Shown here piece after piece: positions 1-6,908 of a stretch of DNA of 10,785 nucleotides. A model generated the notes under the pieces. The model was not told the origin of the DNA. It searched no databases and worked only from the letters and a program-made list of their open reading frames with translations. A program made the position numbers and the translations under genes. The DNA comes from Planctomycetota bacterium. Its GTDB lineage: Bacteria; Planctomycetota; PUPC01; JACPCR01. The stretch is taken from the NCBI GenBank assembly GCA_030740295.1, contig JASLXP010000855.1:1-10785 (forward strand), written 5' to 3'. Position 1 is the first letter of the stretch. Each line of letters opens with the position of its first letter.

Positions 1-57
1 AGGATCCTGAACCTGCTGATAATCGGCTTCTGCATTTAGATCGGCCCCCTTGCTCAT
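1..57 (-). CDS. N-terminal fragment of a third operon gene, product unknown
   Basis: An open frame starts with ATG on the minus strand at 55-57 and runs off the window edge. Its 19 codons begin MSKGADLNAE and end QQVQDP. The start overlaps the stop of the upstream dehydrogenase by four bases (ATGA), the same arrangement as at the junction between the two dehydrogenases, which argues for a real, translationally coupled gene. A weak GGA lies about nine bases upstream. The fragment is too short to assign a family. A second ATG in another frame lies seven bases upstream and is also open to the edge, but it lacks the ATGA geometry. By position, the gene is probably another member of the same catabolic operon; this is inference. 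Confidence 0.45.
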   Translation of the reverse strand, partial: MSKGADLNAEADYQQVQDP

Positions 58-1085
58 TGCTCATTCCGAATTGAGACTTTGAACGCCTTCCGATCATCCA
101 TGAGCTCGAACGCCTCGTGAAGCTGACTGAGTGGCAATTCGCATGAGAGCAACGGCCGCAATCTTCCCGGATGCGCGCTCAAGAGATCCAGGGCCTGCTT
201 TACGTAGTGAGGGGTCGTGTGGAAAACCCCGGACAAAGTGACTTCGTTGTAATGGGCCGTTTCCGTACTGACTGCGAAATCAGTGTCTCGGGGGCATCCG
301 CCGAAAAGATTGACATGGCCGCCTGGACGAGCCATCCGGATGGCCGCTTCCCACACGTCCGGCTTGCCGATGCATTCGATGACCGCATCGGGCCCTCTGC
401 CTGAGTTTGAAATCCTACGGATCTTTTCCACAACATTTTCCGCATCACTGTAATTCAAGCTCTGACTGGCGCCGAAGTAACGTCCCACCTCGAGTCGATG
501 GCTGTGGCTCCCGATCTGGATGACCTGCATCCCCTTCATGGAAAGGAGCCAGACGAACATTTGCCCGATCGCTCCATCTCCAATGACGACCACGGTATCG
601 CCGTGCTCCATCGGGGTGCGCGCCACGCCGTGGGCAACGCACGAAAGCGGTTCCATCAAGCACGCTTCATCGAAGGGCAGACAATCGGGCAGCACATGGA
701 GATTCTGCGCAACGATTGGCGCGGGTACTTTGATGAATTCGGCGAATGCACCGTTCAGGAAAAGCAGGTTCTCGCACAGACTGAACTGAGTGCGTTTGCA
801 ATAAAAACACTCCAGGCACGGAGCAGAGTTGTGGCAGGCAACTCGCTGGCCGCGTTCGAAACTCGTCCCCGCTCCGACGGATTCGATGATACCGCTGAAC
901 TCGTGGCCGAACAGAGTAGGTGGTTTGAGCATCCGGGCGTGGCCGCCCCGGTGGAAAACCTTGAGATCCGTTCCGCAGGTGGTCGCGGACTCGATCCGGA
1001 TAAGGACCTCGCCTTCACCCGGGCTCGGTACAGCCATCGATTCGAGCCTCACATCTTCCTTGCCGTAAAGGACGGCGCCTTTCAT
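54..1085 (-). CDS. Zinc-dependent medium-chain alcohol/polyol dehydrogenase (second of tandem pair)
   Basis: Probably a cytosolic NAD(P)-dependent oxidoreductase of the medium-chain dehydrogenase/reductase superfamily (threonine/sorbitol dehydrogenase-like branch) that oxidises a secondary alcohol, sugar or polyol. Numbering from the start chosen here (343 residues), the GroES-like domain carries the catalytic zinc site: C37 in CGTD, H61-E62 in GHE, and E145 in the EPL segment. C90, C93, C96 and C104 form the structural zinc lobe. The Rossmann domain has the nucleotide motif G169-D-G-A-I-G174. The substrate cannot be read from sequence. The frame stays open upstream to an ATG at 1158-1160, which overlaps the stop of the preceding gene by ATGA and would add 25 residues. 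Those residues come from a 63-bp tandem duplication and are not family-like, so I prefer the ATG at 1083-1085, where the usual MKGAV beta-strand begins. Neither start has a convincing ribosome-binding site, and the longer form is possible. Confidence 0.88.
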   Translation of the reverse strand: MKGAVLYGKEDVRLESMAVPSPGEGEVLIRIESATTCGTDLKVFHRGGHARMLKPPTLFGHEFSGIIESVGAGTSFERGQRVACHNSAPCLECFYCKRTQFSLCENLLFLNGAFAEFIKVPAPIVAQNLHVLPDCLPFDEACLMEPLSCVAHGVARTPMEHGDTVVVIGDGAIGQMFVWLLSMKGMQVIQIGSHSHRLEVGRYFGASQSLNYSDAENVVEKIRRISNSGRGPDAVIECIGKPDVWEAAIRMARPGGHVNLFGGCPRDTDFAVSTETAHYNEVTLSGVFHTTPHYVKQALDLLSAHPGRLRPLLSCELPLSQLHEAFELMDDRKAFKVSIRNEQ

Positions 1086-1196
1086 TCTGGTTTTAGTGGC
1101 CGGAGAGGAATTCTCATGGCGCGTTCGTCTGGTGACAGCGACTTTCATTCTGGTTTTCATGGTCGGAGAAGAATTTTCATGGTGCGTTCGTCTGGT
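1071..1196 (-). repeat. 63-bp imperfect tandem duplication across the dehydrogenase junction
   Basis: Unit A is 1071-1133 and unit B is 1134-1196, directly adjacent. They match at 55 of 63 positions by eye. Each unit, read on the minus strand, runs from ACCAGACGAACG to ATGAAAG plus about eight bases. It therefore spans the end of the first dehydrogenase gene and the first codons of the second. The unit is 21 codons long, so the second gene stays in frame across both copies. Confidence 0.92.
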
Positions 1197-2200
1197 CCTG
1201 TTGCCTTTTCGATGGCCAGAGACATCTGATCCAGGCTGAGCTCATCGGATATCAGATCCCTGACTTCAATGGCCCGACTGAAAATCAGATCGGCGGACAG
1301 CGCCTGAAGCTTGTAAGAAGAGCTGTAGCTGCCGTGAAGCGAAATCTCGCTTCGATAAAGAAAGTTCGGATTCAGCGGTAGAGCCTGCTCCTCCGGGAAC
1401 TCAGCAAAGAAAAGAATACGGCCTCCTTTCCGAACCGCCTCCAAAGCAAACTCGGCTGCCTTCAGATTCGGCACGGCGAGCAGGGCCGCGTCGGCGCCCA
1501 TACCATCCGAAAAATTAATTATGTCTCGAACCGCGTTTTCGTTCGCTGGATTCACCGCCAGCGTCGCGCCCGCTTCGACAGCCCGATCACGCCGGGCATC
1601 CATGGGCTCACTCACAATCGGCGTAGCGCCGTACGAACGGAGCAACTTCACGAAAAGAAGGCCCATCGGCCCGGCCCCGATGACCAGCACTCGCTCACCG
1701 GAATCAATCTCGACTTTTTCCATCGCTTTCAGGCAGCAGTTCACCGGCTCGATGAACGTAGCCTCTTCAAAACTGATGTCCCCGGGCAGCGGGATAATGC
1801 CGTGCCGGGCAATGTGATCGGGTGCGCAGATGTATTCAGAGTAGCCTCCGCCACTAGGGATGAATCCCGCGGTCGTCGTGACTGTCTTATAGGTCTCGCA
1901 CATGGAAAAACACTCATTCCGGCAATGCGCGCAATCGAGGCAGGGGATGTGATGCATCACTGCCACACGATCTCCCACGGCAAAATCGGTGACGCCTTCG
2001 CCGACCCGGGCCACCACGCCGGCCATTTCATGTCCAAAGATTCGCGGTGGCTCATGAATCGGGTACAGGATCTTTTTGATGTCAGACTGACAGAGCCCGC
2101 ACGCCTGGATATTCACGAGCACTTCGCCGGGCCCCGTCTGAGGGACGGGCACGTCTTCGCAGCGGATCTGATTTACACCACGGTATACGGCTGCTTTCAT
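1157..2200 (-). CDS. Zinc-dependent medium-chain alcohol/polyol dehydrogenase (first of tandem pair)
   Basis: A second medium-chain dehydrogenase, 347 residues from the chosen start. It is paralogous to its downstream neighbour and has the same architecture. The catalytic zinc site is C37 (in CGLCQSD) with H57-E58 of the GHE motif. The structural zinc lobe is C87, C90, C93 and C101 with the classic C-x2-C-x2-C-x7-C spacing. A Rossmann domain follows with GAGPMG. It should oxidise an alcohol, sugar or polyol using NAD(P) in the cytosol; the substrate is not determinable. The frame extends upstream to a TTG at 2270-2272, but the family-typical MKAAVYRG start at 2198-2200 is preferred, because a good promoter candidate lies inside the would-be extension. 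The gene ends in ERTMKILLRP, and its TGA overlaps an in-frame ATG of the next gene. The last codons lie in one copy of a 63-bp tandem duplication, so the original C-terminus was probably slightly longer. Tandem dehydrogenases suggest successive oxidations in one pathway; this is inference. Confidence 0.9.
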   Translation of the reverse strand: MKAAVYRGVNQIRCEDVPVPQTGPGEVLVNIQACGLCQSDIKKILYPIHEPPRIFGHEMAGVVARVGEGVTDFAVGDRVAVMHHIPCLDCAHCRNECFSMCETYKTVTTTAGFIPSGGGYSEYICAPDHIARHGIIPLPGDISFEEATFIEPVNCCLKAMEKVEIDSGERVLVIGAGPMGLLFVKLLRSYGATPIVSEPMDARRDRAVEAGATLAVNPANENAVRDIINFSDGMGADAALLAVPNLKAAEFALEAVRKGGRILFFAEFPEEQALPLNPNFLYRSEISLHGSYSSSYKLQALSADLIFSRAIEVRDLISDELSLDQMSLAIEKATGPDERTMKILLRP

Positions 2201-2243
2201 TTTCGGTTGCGTGTCACGGGGCCGAATGATCGAAACGCTGCAG

Positions 2244-2272
2244 ATTATTTGGGAAAGTGTAGGGAACAGCAA
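2244..2272 (-). promoter_or_regulatory. Candidate sigma-70-type promoter for the dehydrogenase operon
   Basis: On the minus strand, TTGCTG (2267-2272) and AATAAT (2244-2249) are separated by 17 bases. AATAAT matches five of six positions of the TATAAT consensus; TTGCTG matches only the TTG. Transcription would start near 2237, leaving a leader of roughly 37 bases before the ATG at 2198-2200. This supports that start over the upstream TTG. It is a pattern match only. Confidence 0.4.
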
Positions 2273-2277
2273 TACAA

Positions 2278-2318
2278 TGCCACACAGTGGTGCCCGGGAG
2301 AGAAGTTATTGTGGCACC
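2278..2318. promoter_or_regulatory. Overlapping short inverted repeats in the divergent intergenic region
   Basis: The gap between the divergent dehydrogenase operon and the pilin gene (2201-2346) holds short pairing elements upstream of the minus-strand -35 candidate. They are CCAC-ACA-GTGG at 2280-2290, TGCCAC at 2278-2283 against GTGGCA at 2311-2316, and GGTGCC at 2289-2294 against GGCACC at 2313-2318. They could be an operator for a regulator acting on one or both sides, but the arms are only 4-6 bases and chance is possible. I see no convincing plus-strand promoter or ribosome-binding site for the pilin gene in this gap. Confidence 0.22.
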
Positions 2319-2346
2319 TTTTTGAAATCGTCCATCAGACTACGAA

Positions 2347-2967
2347 ATGAATTGCACACAGAAGAAAACTCGCAGCGGCCTCACTCTGATCGAGATTATG
2401 ATCATCCTTTCGGTGGTCTCTGCGATTGCGATACTGGCCATTCCAAACGTGCTTCGTTCCCGGTTGTCCGCGAATGAGACCATGGCCATCAATACTCTGA
2501 AATACATCTCACTGATGCAGGAGGAATTTCAACAGGCCCTTGAACACAATGTCGATAACGACGACGTTGGCGAATACGGCACTTTCGCCATGTTGAGCGG
2601 GGGCGAGCCAACTTCTAGCGGCGAACTGAAAGAGCCCTATCTGGATGCGAGGTTTCAGCAGGAATCTGACGGCGTCGTCGAGGTGTCCGGGTACAGGTTC
2701 AGGATCTTCATGCCGTTGGCAGAGCGAACGGTGCAGGGGAGGCTGTCGAGTGTTACGGACGAGAGGGAAATATTCTGGTGTGCTTACGCCTGGCCCACTG
2801 CGCCGGGCGAAAGCGGGGAACGAGTGTTCTTCATCAGTCAGAACAATCTCGCATTCTCCAGGGATCATAAGGAGGTGGAATTGCCGGTGACGAATCCCGG
2901 TATTGCGTATACGGGCGAGCCACTGAGTGGGGAGATTGACGTAGCCAAGTGGATGTTCGTGCGGTAG
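2347..2967 (+). CDS. Type IV pilin-like / type II secretion pseudopilin protein
   Basis: This 206-residue protein has a class III (prepilin peptidase) signal. A short basic leader (KKTRSG, ending at G11) is followed by L12 and the hydrophobic stretch LTLIEIMIILSVVSAIAI, with Glu at +5 after the predicted cleavage. That segment is the N-terminal helix that anchors the protein in the inner membrane and packs pilins or pseudopilins into a filament. The rest is a soluble globular domain with a W144-C-A-Y-A-W-P150 motif. I recall similar motifs in single pseudopilins of planctomycete-like bacteria, but that is memory, not a search. No pilus or secretion assembly genes are nearby, so it must use machinery encoded elsewhere. 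The next gene follows after 57 bases on the same strand. There is no clear Shine-Dalgarno; the start is fixed by the short leader. Confidence 0.85.
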   Translation: MNCTQKKTRSGLTLIEIMIILSVVSAIAILAIPNVLRSRLSANETMAINTLKYISLMQEEFQQALEHNVDNDDVGEYGTFAMLSGGEPTSSGELKEPYLDARFQQESDGVVEVSGYRFRIFMPLAERTVQGRLSSVTDEREIFWCAYAWPTAPGESGERVFFISQNNLAFSRDHKEVELPVTNPGIAYTGEPLSGEIDVAKWMFVR

Positions 2968-3024
2968 CGTCTGGCGCAGTTCAACATCCAAAACGGCGGC
3001 ATCAATCATGTTCAGAGTAGTCAC

Positions 3025-6000
3025 ATGCATTTCAGCCAACTGTCCCTTCTCGCAGTCCTCGCCATACCGGCATTCGCTGCCGATTCGCCCTTCGCACAGA
3101 TCCTCAGCCATCAGATGGACGTCACGATTGAGCCTTCAGATGGCTCGCTGTCCGTGGTGGATAACGTGCAGATTCGGAACACTCGACGTGCGGCAAAGCG
3201 CCGGTTTTACCTCAGCCCGAAATTGAAGGTGTCTGAGATTTCATTGGCTGAAAAGAGCGTCCCCTTTAAGCGTGTTCTTGAAAACGGCGAATCCCTCCTG
3301 GAGGTAAATGTCGGCCGACACAAGGACAGGCAACTCGAACTTGTCTGCACTTACTCAGGCACCATCAAGGCTCCGGTAAAAGGGGAAGGAAGCCTGAGCT
3401 TTGTCCGTGGTGAAGAGAGTGAAGGACGTATTTCAGATGAAGGTGTCTACCTCGCGCCGCAGTCGGGCTGGTATCCGGATCATCCTGAGTCGCTGGCAAG
3501 TTTCGATTTGAAGGTCTCGCTGCCTCAACCGTTCGTTGCCGTCTCGCAGGGCCGGCTGGCCGAGCGGCGTGCATCGGATGGTCGCGAAATCTCGGTCTGG
3601 GAAGCCACCGCGGGAGCGGATGGTCTTGTACTGGTGGCGAATCGATTCAGAAGCTCTACCCGCAAGCTCGGCGACATCGACATCTCGGCCTTCTTTGTTG
3701 AAGAAGACATGGATAAGGCCGGGATGTTCCTCGGCGCCGCATCAAAATACATCGACACCTATTCAAAACTGCTCGGCCCATATCCGTACACCCGGTTCGA
3801 CATCGTTCAAAACTTCTTCTCGACCGGGCATGGCATGCCGGCTTTTACTTTACTTGGGCCGTACGTCATCAAACGCGGCCATGCGTCGCTGAAGCCTGGT
3901 TATCTGGATCACGAGATCGTGCACTGCTGGTGGGGCAACTATGTGTTCGTGCCATGGGACAAGGGCAACTGGTGCGAGGCGCTGACTTCCTATTGGACGA
4001 ATTACTACCAGCGTGAACTGAGCGGGGACGCGGCAGCCGCAGCCGAATACCGGAAGCTGGCGAGCCTCAAATACGCAGTGCGCGTGCCAGCAGAACAGGA
4101 TTATCCCGTTCGCCAGTTCCGATCGAAACGGAACGCGGCTGACGGTGATATCGGCTACGGCAAAGGCTCGATGTTTTTCCACGTGGTGCGAAGGCGCATC
4201 GGAGACAAGGCGTTTCAGAACGGAATGAAACAGTTGGTGCGTGAGTTCGGCGGCCGGCGTGCAAGCTGGGAAGACATGCGTCGCGTGCTCGAAAAAGGTT
4301 CAGGTCATCGGCTTTCGGGGATTTTTGGTTCGTGGCTCGACACCAAAGGCGCACCGGATTTTGGATTCGGGAAGATCGTGCTGACACAGAAATCCGGCAG
4401 GTATCGAATTAACGGCAATGTTGTGAGGAAGTCAGGCAGGCAGGAAGCGGACCTGCCCGTCGTGCTGACAACCGTAGGCGGCAAAGTGGTATCAGACGTT
4501 CGGCTGCGCAAAAGCTCGGCGTCGTTCGAATTTGAAACGGAGGACCTCCCCTTGCATGTGGAGATCGATCCCGATTTTCATGTTTTCAAAACGATACCGG
4601 AAAGTGAAAGAGCGCCGTGCCTGAATGTCTTGCTGAGCCAGCGGCCCGTCCTCGTGGTGGACACTTCAAAAAAGCAAAGCCCGTATTTCAAGCTTGCCTC
4701 CATGCTGACACGGCAGGGGGGAGAAGAGCCGCTGAAGATAGTGGACTTCAAAGACGTGAAGAATGAGCGTTCCGGACCGCTCCTCCTGCTGGGTGAAACC
4801 GGGCAGGTATCTGAACAGGTCGGCAGGCCCTCGAAAGCGGCCAAGCCCCGCAGACTTGCCCCGCTGAGAACCGACCTGGATTTCATTGCCGGCACTTTCA
4901 ATGTCAGGGGAAAGCCATTCGAAAAGGATTCTGCGCTGCTCGCCGTCTGGAGAAACCCGGCGAATCGAAAGGCACTGGTTGGCTGCTACACCGGGCAATC
5001 GGAAGCTGCGGTCTCGCGTTACCGTTATGTCTTTTACTATGGTTGGGACAGCTACGTCGTTTTCCAGAACGGGCGGCCAACCCTGCGCGGCAGTTTCGAG
5101 CCGGAAAATAATTCGCGGCGCCATTCATTCGCCTCATCGCTGTCCGATTCGTTCGATTCGCGGAAGATGATGAATACCGTCGAGATGCTGAGCAGCAGAA
5201 ATCGATTTCCGGACACTTCGGATTCGCGTCTCCTTCGTACGTATTTGAAGGCCAAGATTACTTCTATCGACCTCGGCAGAGTAGATGGTGTCAACAGCCA
5301 TGATTTCACGGTCCGTCTTTCCACTCTTCAGAAGCAGGAAGCGAATTGGAGGAAGAAACGGCCGAATCTAGCGGGATTCCTGAAGAATAATATCCGCACA
5401 CCCGAGGGCTCAGCCGAGATCACCGGCACAAATATCTTCGGCCTTCTCCGTGCCGGGCATCCTGACGCGAGCGATAAGGTGCTCGTGCTAGGCGCCCATT
5501 ACGACAGCCTCGGAATCGACAATACCGGCCGGCTCTATCCTGGCGCGGACGACAATGGGTCCGGGGTGGCTGCCCTGTTGGCAATAGCGGAAGCACTAAC
5601 AGAACAGCAGGCACAATTGCGCCATTCAGTGCTCTTCGTGCTGCTCGACTGCGAAGAATGGGGGCAGCTCGGTGCAAAGTATTTTGTAAAAAATCCTCCG
5701 GTGCCAGTGAAACGGATGGCCGGCATGCTTAATTTAGACGCCATCGGGGCCGGGCCGAGGGGCAAGGCTTACCTGATCGGCAGCTCCTATTACCCGGAGT
5801 TTGCCGCCGCCGCCCGCCCTTTCTTGAAGGGACTGGGCATCGAAGAGGGTAAGAATATTGACAAATTCGCTTTTCCGGGCAGCGACCATTTTCCGTTCCA
5901 CCAGGCAGGTGTCCCGGCGTTGGATTTCTGGGCCGGCGTCTACAAGACCATGAACACGCTGCAAGACGTGACAAAAGACATCAACCGCGAACACCTCAGC

Positions 6001-6084
6001 GATATGACCCGGCTGGGTTATCTGACAATTCTCAATCTTGCCAATAGACGAAACCTTGACCTGAGTTCCCCGTCCAAGAACTAA
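3025..6084 (+). CDS. Secreted M1-like metallopeptidase fused to an M28 peptidase domain
   Basis: A 1019-residue exported protein. Residues 1-19 look like a signal peptide (LSLLAVLAIPAFA, cleavage after AFA). The first module is an M1-like gluzincin with H296-E297-x-x-H300 and the third zinc ligand E318 in GNWCEALTSYW. The usual GxMEN substrate motif is replaced by G268-H-G-M-P-A-F274. Residues of about 430-690, including VEIDPDFHVF and YGWDSYVVF, fit the beta-rich C-terminal part that I recall for this M1-like subfamily. The second module, from about residue 750, is M28: H825 (GAHYDS), D842 (GADDNGSG), E877-E878 (DCEEWG) and D905 (NLDAIG) are present. The final zinc-binding His appears to be N977 (MNTLQDV where YHRPSDT-like is usual). 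The protein probably trims peptides in the periplasm or outside the cell, with the M28 half possibly impaired. No Shine-Dalgarno is visible; the start is chosen by the signal peptide. Confidence 0.9.
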   Translation: MHFSQLSLLAVLAIPAFAADSPFAQILSHQMDVTIEPSDGSLSVVDNVQIRNTRRAAKRRFYLSPKLKVSEISLAEKSVPFKRVLENGESLLEVNVGRHKDRQLELVCTYSGTIKAPVKGEGSLSFVRGEESEGRISDEGVYLAPQSGWYPDHPESLASFDLKVSLPQPFVAVSQGRLAERRASDGREISVWEATAGADGLVLVANRFRSSTRKLGDIDISAFFVEEDMDKAGMFLGAASKYIDTYSKLLGPYPYTRFDIVQNFFSTGHGMPAFTLLGPYVIKRGHASLKPGYLDHEIVHCWWGNYVFVPWDKGNWCEALTSYWTNYYQRELSGDAAAAAEYRKLASLKYAVRVPAEQDYPVRQFRSKRNAADGDIGYGKGSMFFHVVRRRIGDKAFQNGMKQLVREFGGRRASWEDMRRVLEKGSGHRLSGIFGSWLDTKGAPDFGFGKIVLTQKSGRYRINGNVVRKSGRQEADLPVVLTTVGGKVVSDVRLRKSSASFEFETEDLPLHVEIDPDFHVFKTIPESERAPCLNVLLSQRPVLVVDTSKKQSPYFKLASMLTRQGGEEPLKIVDFKDVKNERSGPLLLLGETGQVSEQVGRPSKAAKPRRLAPLRTDLDFIAGTFNVRGKPFEKDSALLAVWRNPANRKALVGCYTGQSEAAVSRYRYVFYYGWDSYVVFQNGRPTLRGSFEPENNSRRHSFASSLSDSFDSRKMMNTVEMLSSRNRFPDTSDSRLLRTYLKAKITSIDLGRVDGVNSHDFTVRLSTLQKQEANWRKKRPNLAGFLKNNIRTPEGSAEITGTNIFGLLRAGHPDASDKVLVLGAHYDSLGIDNTGRLYPGADDNGSGVAALLAIAEALTEQQAQLRHSVLFVLLDCEEWGQLGAKYFVKNPPVPVKRMAGMLNLDAIGAGPRGKAYLIGSSYYPEFAAAARPFLKGLGIEEGKNIDKFAFPGSDHFPFHQAGVPALDFWAGVYKTMNTLQDVTKDINREHLSDMTRLGYLTILNLANRRNLDLSSPSKN

Positions 6085-6140
6085 CAGAAGAAGTTGCCAC
6101 TCGGTGACAGCCTCCTTTGCGGACAGCTTTAGATAACTAC

Positions 6141-6833
6141 GTGAAGACTTCCTTCATCCTTATTCTTGCCTGCACGATGCTCTCCGCCCAGGAGGAAAAG
6201 GAGGAGAAGGAGGTGACCTTCCGTACACCTGATGGCGGAAAGATCGCCGGTGTTGTGCGGGGTAAAAGCGCTCACGGGCTCGTCCTCGTACCGCCCAGTC
6301 TGAACGGCCGGGATTTCTGGTCAGAGACAGCGAGTGCATTCGTCAACCAGGGCTTTATGACGATTACCTATGATCCCCGCGGACGCAAAGAATCCAAGCC
6401 TGGCAAGGACGCCGCTGCGTACGAATTGGATGTCCTCGGCGCGGCAGCTCAGCTTAAGAAGCTCGGTGCCCGCAAGGTTACCGTCATCGGCTCAGGCAAC
6501 AGTTGCCGTCCGACCATCGACGCGGTTGCTGGCGATAGATCCAGGAAGATTAGTCAGCTCGTTGTTCTGTCACCTGGACCCGCGACAAATGTGGATAAAG
6601 TCAAAGTGGATACTCTGATCATGGGCTCTCTTCGGGAAAAATTTGCCAAGTATTCAGATCGTCTCTACGAGAGGCTCACTGAAAAGAAAGTAGATGTTCA
6701 GTTCGACTCTTTTATCAGCAGTGTTCACGGGAAAGACATCATCGAAGGAGAGCGCGGACAGCGCGCTCTGAATCTGCTGGTCAGTTTCCTGCAAAAGGGC
6801 CCCCGAAAAGGTATGAAGAGGCATCGCCGCTGA
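6141..6833 (+). CDS. Exported alpha/beta-hydrolase-fold protein lacking the usual nucleophile
   Basis: This protein has 230 residues from a GTG start at 6141. The frame is open from a TTG at 6117, but the GTG gives a clean signal peptide (MKTSFILILACTMLSA before QEEKEEKE) and is preferred. The body follows alpha/beta-hydrolase order: a strand with VLVPPSLNGRDFW (oxyanion-loop region), TYDPRGRKES, then strand 5 KVTVIG and the nucleophile elbow, and later DTLIMGS and a candidate catalytic His at H196 (SSVHGKD). The elbow reads G117-S-G119-N-S121 instead of G-x-S-x-G, so the central position normally held by Ser is Gly. It may be a non-catalytic member, or may use a shifted Ser (118 or 121). It lies 56 bases after the peptidase gene on the same strand and is probably co-transcribed with it. 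A substrate or binding partner cannot be named. Confidence 0.75.
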   Translation: MKTSFILILACTMLSAQEEKEEKEVTFRTPDGGKIAGVVRGKSAHGLVLVPPSLNGRDFWSETASAFVNQGFMTITYDPRGRKESKPGKDAAAYELDVLGAAAQLKKLGARKVTVIGSGNSCRPTIDAVAGDRSRKISQLVVLSPGPATNVDKVKVDTLIMGSLREKFAKYSDRLYERLTEKKVDVQFDSFISSVHGKDIIEGERGQRALNLLVSFLQKGPRKGMKRHRR

Positions 6834-6843
6834 ACTGCCAGGA

Positions 6844-6871
6844 TTGTGACCCGCGGAACTTCTGCTTAAAT
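6844..6871 (+). promoter_or_regulatory. Weak candidate promoter upstream of the coiled-coil membrane protein gene
   Basis: TTGTGA (6844-6849) and TTAAAT (6866-6871) are separated by 16 bases, each matching four of six consensus positions. They lie in the 75-base gap after the hydrolase-like gene and would leave a leader of about 30 bases. Read-through from the upstream genes is equally possible, since no terminator is visible in this gap. Confidence 0.25.
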
Positions 6872-6894
6872 CTCCGTTCCCCCAGAATCTCATC

Positions 6895-6900
6895 AGAAGG
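6895..6900 (+). promoter_or_regulatory. Shine-Dalgarno sequence
   Basis: AGAAGG ends eight bases before the ATG at 6909. It is the only well-placed Shine-Dalgarno sequence ahead of a gene start in this window; the other genes have weak or no recognisable sites. It supports the chosen start and suggests comparatively efficient initiation. Confidence 0.6.
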
Positions 6901-6908
6901 AAAAGAAA

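Noticed and set aside
498..1229. Long plus-strand open frame (243 codons) opposite the second dehydrogenase.
   Set aside because: It lies wholly antisense to a gene with clear zinc and nucleotide-binding motifs. Its translation has no recognisable domain and is explained as a high-GC shadow frame.
1802..2350. Plus-strand open frame antisense to the N-terminal half of the first dehydrogenase.
   Set aside because: It overlaps conserved catalytic-domain codons of the real gene and shows no protein-like motif; a shadow.
2509..3111. Minus-strand open frame of 200 codons across the pilin gene.
   Set aside because: The pilin frame has a textbook prepilin signal and hydrophobic helix; the opposite frame shows no family features.
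5145..5163. Repeated GATTCG-type hexamers within the peptidase gene.
   Set aside because: They encode a Ser/Asp/Phe-rich linker between domains; short and coding, with no sign of a separate element.
6191..6216. Purine-rich run containing AAGGAGGTGA (6207-6216), a full match to the anti-Shine-Dalgarno complement, inside the hydrolase-like gene.
   Set aside because: It encodes a Glu/Lys-rich stretch just after the signal peptide. No in-frame start follows at suitable spacing; the ATG at 6232 is too far away and out of frame. Codon content explains it; at most it could cause ribosome pausing.
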